Shown here: positions 6,581 to 11,498 of the stretch, piece after piece
Position numbering within the stretch: position 1 is the first letter of the stretch
Layout: each line of letters starts with the position of its first letter
Assembly (NCBI GenBank): GCA_965658275.1
Contig: CBFHRN010000058.1
Location: forward strand, 1-11,498
DNA: 11,498 bases
Reading direction: 5' to 3'
DNA from: Croceimicrobium sp965658275
Lineage (GTDB): Bacteria; Bacteroidota; Bacteroidia; Flavobacteriales; Schleiferiaceae
Program-made: the position numbers and the translations under genes
The notes under the pieces: model-generated
Database searches by the model: none
Told to the model about the DNA's origin: nothing
What the model saw: only the letters and a program-made list of their open reading frames with translations

Positions 6581-7366
6581 ATGGAAAATTTTGCGATCAT
6601 AAGCGCCTTTTCAGATATAGACCATGGTCTTTTAGGGAATAATGCGGCCATTGTGTACAGCGATAAGGTTTTGCCTTACAATCAAAGACAGGCAATTGCG
6701 GTAGAGCTCCAGCAGCCTGCCACAACCTTTCTAAATCCTATAAAGAATGGTCATTTCGAGGTTAGTTGGTTTGCGCCCGATGCGGAAATTGACTTATGTG
6801 GCCATGGTAGCTTGGCTGCCGCTGCCTACCTTAATAACTTTCATCAAATAAACAAAGCCACTCTGCACTACGAAGGAGGGCACCTTAAAATTGGTTACGA
6901 TCAAGGTTCCCATTTCCTGTGGATAGATCCTATTGAAGTTATTGATCATTGTAAAGCACCGCTAGGTTTGGCGGAGGGCTTAGGTCTAGAAATTCATGAC
7001 TACTTTACCACTTCCAATAAGCATATCGTAGTGGTTAAATCAGAAGAGGTATTAGCCGCTATGAAACCTGATTTTCAGTCGCTTGCTAAACTTGATCCTT
7101 TTGGATACGCAGTAACTGCGCCTGGCAAAGAGGTCGATTTTGTATCTCGAACTTTAGTTCCCAAAGTACAACAACTAGAAGATCATGCCACTGGATCTTC
7201 GCACGCGGTTTTAGCACCATTTTGGGCGGAGCGTCTGCTAAAAGACCAAATGAGTTCCTTGCAGCTTAGTTCACGTGGGGGGGCATTTCAATCCGAAATA
7301 CATCTAAACAAAGTGTTGCTCAAAGGTCAAACACGCTTGATTGTAAGCGGGCATTATCTGATTTGA
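6581..7366 (+). CDS. PhzF-family epimerase/isomerase, catalytic Glu replaced
   Basis: A 261-residue cytoplasmic protein of the PhzF/diaminopimelate-epimerase fold, with two similar halves. Family marks are GNNAAIVY (19-26), the FEVSWFAPDAEIDLCGHGSLAAA segment split around residues 59-81 with His75, and EDHATGSSHAVLAPFWAERL (200-219), which holds Asp201 and Ser206. In PhzF the catalytic acid is the Glu of an NLSET-type motif; here the equivalent stretch is QQPATTF (44-50), putting Ala47 in that place. The enzyme may use another acid, have a different reaction, or be a subgroup with changed chemistry. There is no phenazine gene set here, so the PhzF label means the family only. It directly abuts the MFS gene (zero gap) and is two bases ahead of the AlbA_2 gene. 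The fold is secure; the substrate is unknown. Confidence 0.9.
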   Translation: MENFAIISAFSDIDHGLLGNNAAIVYSDKVLPYNQRQAIAVELQQPATTFLNPIKNGHFEVSWFAPDAEIDLCGHGSLAAAAYLNNFHQINKATLHYEGGHLKIGYDQGSHFLWIDPIEVIDHCKAPLGLAEGLGLEIHDYFTTSNKHIVVVKSEEVLAAMKPDFQSLAKLDPFGYAVTAPGKEVDFVSRTLVPKVQQLEDHATGSSHAVLAPFWAERLLKDQMSSLQLSSRGGAFQSEIHLNKVLLKGQTRLIVSGHYLI

Positions 7367-7368
7367 AA

Positions 7369-8073
7369 ATGGAACTAGACTGGGACAAAGGTTTTCGAGG
7401 TCCGGATCTAGAAAAGGCAACAGGCGATCCGGAAGAACTTAGGCAATTATTGCGCGAAGGCGAGCATCAAGAGCAAGATTTCAAATTCAGAATCGATTCT
7501 TCTTCTAAAATTGCGCGCACGCTATCGGCTTTTGCAAACACCGATGGTGGGCGCTTATTAATTGGAGTCAAAGACAACGGAAAAGTAACCGGAATCACGC
7601 CAGATGAGGAATACTTTATGATCGAAGGTGCAGCCGATTTGTATTGTGAACCCAAGGTAGCCTTCGACTTCGAAATTTTCGATTACGAAGACAAGCTTGT
7701 TTTACTGATCGATGTACCTCCATCAGCCGAAAGGCCCCATTTTGTGAAAGAGAAAGACGGGAAGCGCATAGCCTACATCCGTCAAAACGATGAAAACTTT
7801 GCGGCAAACAAGGTTCTGTTGCGCTTCTTAAGAGACCGCAAACCAGATGAAAAACGAAAAAACTTGGTGGCTTATGGGCCTGCGGAAAGAGCTTTATTTG
7901 ATTACTTAGGCGAGTTCGGGCTTGTTTCGGTAAGCAAATTTTCGCGAATAGCTAAAATTCCACTTTGGCGGGCCGAAAAAATAATGGCGCTCTTCTTAAA
8001 GTGGGAAATATTGGTTTACGAAGCCAGCGATAAAGGCATTCGCTTTCGCTTAAAGGAAGAAGCTACAGATTAA
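7369..8073 (+). CDS. AlbA_2 (Schlafen-like) domain protein with winged-helix-like C-terminus
   Basis: A 234-residue soluble protein. Residues 30-145 fit the AlbA_2 domain (also called the Schlafen AAA-4 divergent domain): E-x2-E-QDFKFR, then the SAFANTDGGRLLIGV core with DNG, and the R-x-AYIRQND strand near the domain end. Residues about 172-228 (ERALFDYL...VSVSKFSRIAKIPLWRAEKIMALFLKWEIL) look like a winged helix. The larger ATPase-like C-terminal region of many AlbA_2 proteins is absent, so this is a short version. Such proteins are often annotated as ATP-binding proteins or putative transcriptional regulators; nucleic-acid binding is inference. The ATG at 7369 is two bases after the PhzF stop; a TTG at 7363 overlapping that stop would add two residues (MK). 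The gene's last 11 bases overlap the zinc-ribbon gene on the other strand. Confidence 0.8.
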   Translation: MELDWDKGFRGPDLEKATGDPEELRQLLREGEHQEQDFKFRIDSSSKIARTLSAFANTDGGRLLIGVKDNGKVTGITPDEEYFMIEGAADLYCEPKVAFDFEIFDYEDKLVLLIDVPPSAERPHFVKEKDGKRIAYIRQNDENFAANKVLLRFLRDRKPDEKRKNLVAYGPAERALFDYLGEFGLVSVSKFSRIAKIPLWRAEKIMALFLKWEILVYEASDKGIRFRLKEEATD

Positions 8074-8314
8074 AAATATCCAAGGATTCTAATCCCTTAT
8101 CAAAATCCCCGTACCAATCGATTAAGGCAGAACTCTCCCCGCAACCGCCATATTCTTGCGGGCAGTATACCTTTTGATGGTTGTAAGAACAGTGTTCACA
8201 ACGACCTAGGTTTTCAAAAAGATTGATATCCTGTCCACATTGTAGGCAATTCCAATCCTTTTCTTCACGCGCCGGCCAGTTGCAATGCGGACACCTCGCC
8301 TTTGGTTTACTCAT
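8063..8314 (-). CDS. Small double zinc-ribbon protein
   Basis: An 83-residue protein with eight cysteines in two zinc-ribbon-like sets: Cys8-PH-Cys11 with Cys23-LQ-Cys26, and Cys39-EH-Cys42 with Cys51 and Cys58. Each set can bind one zinc ion. The last about 25 residues (ESSALIDWYGDFDKGLESLDIFNL) are acidic and aromatic and contain no ligands. No named family is recognised. Small proteins of this kind commonly act in nucleic-acid or protein binding, but nothing here shows which. The ATG at 8314 directly precedes the first ribbon. The gene is alone on its strand, ends inside the AlbA_2 gene (11-base overlap) and is divergent from the ABC-F gene. The regular cysteine pairs make it very likely a real gene. 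Confidence 0.8.
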   Translation of the reverse strand: MSKPKARCPHCNWPAREEKDWNCLQCGQDINLFENLGRCEHCSYNHQKVYCPQEYGGCGESSALIDWYGDFDKGLESLDIFNL

Positions 8315-8339
8315 GCTGCAAAGAAAATCATTCCTAGCT

Positions 8340-8390
8340 TAAAACTATTGGTCTTTCCAATGGTCATCCCTATTATTCTCTCTAAATTTG
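8340..8390. promoter_or_regulatory. Promoter region between zinc-ribbon and ABC-F genes
   Basis: On the plus strand TAAATTTG at 8383-8390 is a perfect match to the Bacteroidota -7 consensus TAnnTTTG, 20 bases before the ABC-F start codon, implying a short leader. No clear -33 TTG at the usual distance was found. On the minus strand TAGTTTTA (8347-8340) matches seven of eight positions and could serve the zinc-ribbon gene. An inverted repeat ATTGG-5-CCAAT (8347-8361) lies between and could be an operator or chance. Confidence 0.45.
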
Positions 8391-8409
8391 CGGCCTCAAA
8401 AATCAGGCT

Positions 8410-10026
8410 ATGTTAACAGTATCTAATGTTTCCCTTCAATTTGGTAAACGCGTTCTTTTTGATGACGTTAACCTTAAATTCCATGGCGATAGCTGCTATG
8501 GTATGATTGGAGCAAATGGTGCAGGGAAATCAACTTTCTTGAAAATCCTTAGTGGAGAAATCAGTCCTAATAGCGGACAAGTTAGTTTGGAGCCCGGTAA
8601 ACGAATGGCGGTGCTAAAACAGGAGCACACAGCCTTCAACGACTTCCAAGTATTGGATACGGTCTTGATGGGCTATAAAGAGCTGTACGACCTAATGAAG
8701 GAGAAAGATGCACTCTATGCCAAACCTGATTTCAGCGAAGAAGATGGTATCAAAGCCTCTGAGCTCGAAGATAAATTTGCCGAGATGGATGGCTGGAACG
8801 CAGAGAGTGATGCGGCGGCGCTTCTAAGCGGCTTGGGTATATCTGAAAGCTTGCACTACTCCAATATGAGTGAGCTTGAAGGTTCACAGAAAGTAAGGGT
8901 CCTTTTAGCACAAGCTTTATTTGGTAACCCCGACGTTCTTATCTTGGATGAGCCTACCAATGATTTGGACCTGAAGACCATTGCTTGGCTAGAAGATTTC
9001 CTTCTCAACTTCAGAAATACGGTGATCGTGGTATCGCATGACCGTCACTTCTTAGATACGGTCTGTACCAATATCGCCGACATCGACTTTAAAAAGATTT
9101 CGCTTTATTCTGGTAACTACAGCTTCTGGTATGAAAGCTCGCAATTAGCAATGCGCCAGCGTGCTGCGGCCAACAAAAAAGCAGACGACAAGCGTAAAGA
9201 ATTGCAAGAATTTATTCAGCGATTTAGCGCCAATGCATCCAAATCGAGACAGGCAACTAGCCGTAAAAAGCTTCTGGAAAAAATCAATCTAGAAAATATG
9301 CCGGCTTCCAGTCGTCGCTATCCTGCTATTATTTTCAATCAATCAAGAGAAGCAGGAGATCAGATACTAGAAGTAGAAGGCTTAACGGCTCATGCGGAAG
9401 ATGGCACTCAATTATTTAAAAACCTTTCCTTTAAAGTAAACCGCGGTGATAAAATCGCGGTGATTAGCGATAACAGTCTGGCCATAACGGCCCTATTTGA
9501 TATTATTAATGGGAATCGCCAAGCAGATTCGGGTACCTTTAATTATGGCCAAACGATAACTACTGCCTACCTGCCAAACGAACACCAGCATTTCTTTGAT
9601 ACGAGTGATAATCTTATCGACTGGCTACGTCAATACTCCGAAAACAAAGACGAGGTATACGTGCGTGGATTCCTAGGTAAAATGCTTTTTACCGGAGAAG
9701 AAGTTTTAAAATCCGCTAAGGTGCTTTCGGGTGGTGAAAAAATGCGCTGCCTCATGTCGCGGATGATGCTTTCAGAAGCAAATTTCCTAACCTTCGATGA
9801 GCCTACTAACCACTTAGACCTTGAGTCGATTCAAGCGCTCAACAACAGTTTACAAGACTATAAAGGTACCATCCTCTTTACGAGTCATGACCATACTTTC
9901 ACGCAAACCATTGCCACACGAATCATCGAGATTTTCCCGAATGGTAACCTAGATAAGTTGATTGAATACGATGACTATATCAGCGATAGCAAAATTCAGG
10001 CTCAAAGAGAAGCTTTGAAAGCCTAA
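8410..10026 (+). CDS. ABC-F family ATPase (YbiT-like), asymmetric nucleotide sites
   Basis: A 538-residue soluble protein with two ABC ATPase domains and no membrane segments, the ABC-F layout of ribosome-binding translation factors. NBD1 has Walker A GANGAGKS (34-41), a signature changed to LEGSQ (156-160), Walker B LILDEPTN with Asp180 and Glu181, and His210. A basic, helical linker at about 240-310 corresponds to the P-site tRNA interaction motif. NBD2 has no normal Walker A: the place holds SDNSLAIT (353-360) with Ile359 for Lys. Its signature LSGGEK (439-444), Walker B FDEPTN (Asp463, Glu464) and His493 are intact. This matches my memory of the YbiT-like branch in Bacteroidota. It has its own -7 box and terminator, so it is probably a single-gene unit. 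A role in translation is from the family; a resistance role cannot be claimed. Confidence 0.93.
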   Translation: MLTVSNVSLQFGKRVLFDDVNLKFHGDSCYGMIGANGAGKSTFLKILSGEISPNSGQVSLEPGKRMAVLKQEHTAFNDFQVLDTVLMGYKELYDLMKEKDALYAKPDFSEEDGIKASELEDKFAEMDGWNAESDAAALLSGLGISESLHYSNMSELEGSQKVRVLLAQALFGNPDVLILDEPTNDLDLKTIAWLEDFLLNFRNTVIVVSHDRHFLDTVCTNIADIDFKKISLYSGNYSFWYESSQLAMRQRAAANKKADDKRKELQEFIQRFSANASKSRQATSRKKLLEKINLENMPASSRRYPAIIFNQSREAGDQILEVEGLTAHAEDGTQLFKNLSFKVNRGDKIAVISDNSLAITALFDIINGNRQADSGTFNYGQTITTAYLPNEHQHFFDTSDNLIDWLRQYSENKDEVYVRGFLGKMLFTGEEVLKSAKVLSGGEKMRCLMSRMMLSEANFLTFDEPTNHLDLESIQALNNSLQDYKGTILFTSHDHTFTQTIATRIIEIFPNGNLDKLIEYDDYISDSKIQAQREALKA

Positions 10027-10051
10027 GGCTTCGTCGAAACACATTACAAAT

Positions 10052-10088
10052 AGAGCCCAATATTTTCATTAAATATTGGGCTCTTTTG
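10052..10088 (+). terminator. Rho-independent terminator after ABC-F gene
   Basis: A perfect 14-bp inverted repeat, AGAGCCCAATATTT and AAATATTGGGCTCT, with the five-base loop TCATT, spans 10052-10084 and runs into TTT. It begins 25 bases after the ABC-F stop codon. The T-run is short (four T, then GG), so the strength rests mainly on the long stem. The reverse strand has no T-run directly after the stem. Confidence 0.85.
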
Positions 10089-10091
10089 GTA

Positions 10092-10130
10092 TTGATATCC
10101 CCTATCAACGAACCATCCTACCTTATAGGA
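10092..10130. promoter_or_regulatory. Two dyad elements upstream of the propeller gene
   Basis: Two perfect inverted repeats with five-base centres lie in tandem in the spacer: TTGATA-5-TATCAA (10092-10108) and TCCTA-5-TAGGA (10116-10130). Their centres are 23 bases apart, about two helical turns. A near-consensus -7 box, TATTTTCG at 10155-10162 (one mismatch to TAnnTTTG), follows downstream, 22 bases before the ATG of the propeller gene. They could be operator sites or small RNA hairpins, or chance. This spacer holds nothing else that I can see apart from the terminator. Confidence 0.25.
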
Positions 10131-10184
10131 GTTTATATTCCTGCTCGAATTAGCTATTTTCGGGCTCCACCAAAAATCAAAGAA

Positions 10185-11498
10185 ATGCGCAAACTTATCT
10201 TCGCAATAGCTCTGCTATTTGCTATTCCTGTTTCTGCTCAAGACAGCATCCCTAAAAAAGATCTAAATGATTTAAAGTTCCGTTCCATCGGACCAGCAGG
10301 AATGAGTGGTCGAATCACTGCAATTAAGGTAGATCCTCGCAATAAGAATAGTATTTACGCAGGTTCTGCATCGGGTGGACTATGGCACAGCAGCAATGGT
10401 GGAACTTCTTGGAAATGCATTTTTAATAATGAAGCCGTTAGCAGTGTTGGGGCCTTGGCCTTAGACCCGAATAACCCGGATATCATTTGGCTGGGAACCG
10501 GTGAAGGAAACCCTCGCAACTCAAATACAGGTGGTGAAGGACTCTATCTTTCTAGAGACGGTGGTCGATCTTGGCAACTTATGGGCCTCGAAAACACCCG
10601 TCATATTCATAGAATTATAGTTCATCCGAATGATCCTCATACCGTATACGTTGCTGCTATTGGCAACCCTTGGGCTGATTCGGAGCACCGTGGGGTTTAT
10701 AAAACAAAAGATGGGGGTAAATCTTGGTCTAAAATACTTTATCAAAATGAGCGCACAGGTGCGGCAGAAATGGTAATGGATCCACAAAACCCCGATAAGC
10801 TTATTGTAAATATGTGGGAACATCACCGTGATCCCTGGTTTTTCAAATCCGGAGGTCCAGGTAGTGGTCTTTTCATAACTTATGATGGGGGCGAAACTTG
10901 GCAGCAGAAAAGCGATAAGGATGGCTTGCCTAAAGGAGAGCTAGGCCGCATGGGAATTGCGATCGCGGCGTCTCAACCTTCGCGAGTATATGCCTTTATC
11001 GAAAAGAAAGGTAAAAATGCACTCTATCGCAGTGATGACGGCGGCAAGAAGTGGAATATGATATCGCAAGACGAAAATATTGGCAATCGGCCCTTCTACT
11101 ATGCGGAGATATACGTAGACCCTAAAAACGAAAACCGCGTTTACAGCATTTGGTCGACGATTAGCCGAAGTGAAGATGGGGGAAAAACTTGGAAAGTAAT
11201 TGCGCCCTATAACTACATTCACCCCGATCATCATGCCTTATTTATTCACCCTGAAGACCCGAGTTATATAATCAATGGAAATGATGGTGGGATGAATATT
11301 AGTCGGGATCGCGGTGAAAGCTGGCGCTTTGTAAACAACCTACCCCTAGCGCAATTCTATCATATCAATTATGATATGGCGATACCCTACAATGTTTATG
11401 GAGGAATGCAGGATAATGGTTCGTGGAAAGGACCCGCTTATGTTTGGAAAGCAGATGGAATACGCAACGATTACTGGGAAGAGCTTTATTTTGGGGAT
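10185..11498 (+). CDS. Secreted sortilin/VPS10-type Asp-box propeller protein (5' part)
   Basis: The first 438 codons of a gene that runs off the right edge without a stop. Residues 1-18 are a Sec signal peptide (MRKLIFAIALLFAIPVSA before QDS). The mature start K-F-R-SIGPAGMSGRITAI is typical of large Bacteroidota proteins annotated as glycosyl hydrolase, BNR or VPS10/sortilin propeller. Seven Asp-box loops (S/T-x-D-x-G-x-x-W type) are seen, starting near residues 69, 123, 174, 232, 283, 329 and 373, for example SRDGGRSW, TKDGGKSW, SDDGGKKW and SEDGGKTW. The repeats are 44-58 residues apart, as expected for propeller blades. The protein is exported or surface-bound. A peptidase, sialidase or binding role cannot be decided, because active-site and C-terminal domains are not visible. 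ATG 10185 is chosen for the signal peptide. The gene has its own leader after the ABC-F terminator. Confidence 0.9.
   Translation, partial: MRKLIFAIALLFAIPVSAQDSIPKKDLNDLKFRSIGPAGMSGRITAIKVDPRNKNSIYAGSASGGLWHSSNGGTSWKCIFNNEAVSSVGALALDPNNPDIIWLGTGEGNPRNSNTGGEGLYLSRDGGRSWQLMGLENTRHIHRIIVHPNDPHTVYVAAIGNPWADSEHRGVYKTKDGGKSWSKILYQNERTGAAEMVMDPQNPDKLIVNMWEHHRDPWFFKSGGPGSGLFITYDGGETWQQKSDKDGLPKGELGRMGIAIAASQPSRVYAFIEKKGKNALYRSDDGGKKWNMISQDENIGNRPFYYAEIYVDPKNENRVYSIWSTISRSEDGGKTWKVIAPYNYIHPDHHALFIHPEDPSYIINGNDGGMNISRDRGESWRFVNNLPLAQFYHINYDMAIPYNVYGGMQDNGSWKGPAYVWKADGIRNDYWEELYFGD

Noticed and set aside
6581..7366. Phenazine biosynthesis cluster
   Set aside because: Only a PhzF-family homologue is present. 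No phzA, B, C, D, E or G-like genes flank it, and the family has many members outside phenazine pathways.
7369..8073. Defence island suggested by the Schlafen-like AlbA_2 domain
   Set aside because: There are no nuclease, toxin, helicase-nuclease, phage or mobile genes beside it. The DEAD-box helicase is a standard RhlE-like RNA helicase, and composition is even across the region.
8079..8099. Dyad GGATTCTAATCC as a bidirectional terminator behind the AlbA_2 gene
   Set aside because: The usable stem is only about four base pairs, no T-run follows on the plus strand, and it lies within the zinc-ribbon coding sequence.
10521..11234. Two minus-strand open frames of about 100 codons (10521-10826 and 10941-11234)
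   Set aside because: Both lie wholly inside the propeller gene, whose plus-strand frame carries a signal peptide and seven Asp-boxes. The minus-strand products show no domain or export signal.

Overview
The window looks like ordinary chromosome of a marine-type member of the Bacteroidota (Flavobacteriia or a close relative). The evidence is family content and style: a DUF6268-like outer-membrane protein, a DUF2147 protein, a lumazine-binding/SnoaL-like secreted protein, an ABC-F protein of the type with a degenerate second Walker A, a sortilin-type Asp-box propeller protein, lysine-rich protein tails, few purine-rich Shine-Dalgarno sites, and a TAnnTTTG-type -7 box in front of one gene. No tRNA, rRNA, CRISPR array, insertion sequence or phage gene was seen. 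Base composition looks even throughout.

Layout. At the left edge (1-58, minus) is the first 19 codons of a lipoprotein gene, divergent from a DUF6268-like beta-barrel gene (116-1198, plus). A minus-strand block then runs leftward from 3510: a COG4757-type alpha/beta hydrolase, an unknown lipoprotein, a DUF2147 protein, a strong hairpin terminator, and a universal-stress-protein (UspA) homologue that meets the DUF6268 gene tail to tail with an 11-base overlap. From 3583 to 8073 is a compact five-gene plus-strand run: DEAD-box RNA helicase, SnoaL/lumazine-binding-like secreted protein, Bcr/CflA-type MFS transporter, PhzF-family epimerase/isomerase and an AlbA_2 (Schlafen-like) domain protein with a C-terminal winged-helix-like part. 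Gaps there are 27 bases or less and one junction overlaps. A small double zinc-ribbon protein (8063-8314, minus) meets this run tail to tail, again with an 11-base overlap. A divergent spacer leads to an ABC-F ATPase gene (8410-10026) that ends in a near-perfect terminator hairpin. The last gene (10185 to the right edge) is the N-terminal 438 codons of a secreted Asp-box propeller protein.

How the genes work together. The envelope genes (lipoproteins, DUF6268, DUF2147, propeller) are probably independent housekeeping or cell-surface functions. The MFS-PhzF-AlbA_2 part of the plus-strand run is translationally tight (0- and 2-base gaps) and could be a small metabolite-handling and export unit, but this is inference.

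The most interesting protein-level observations are: an ABC-F protein whose two nucleotide sites appear asymmetric (one composite site intact, the other degenerate on both faces); a PhzF homologue with Ala where the family's catalytic Glu is expected; a UspA homologue with a degraded ATP-binding signature whose likely TTG start lies just behind a terminator; and two dyad-symmetric elements in the leader of the propeller gene. I found no convincing new multi-gene system.
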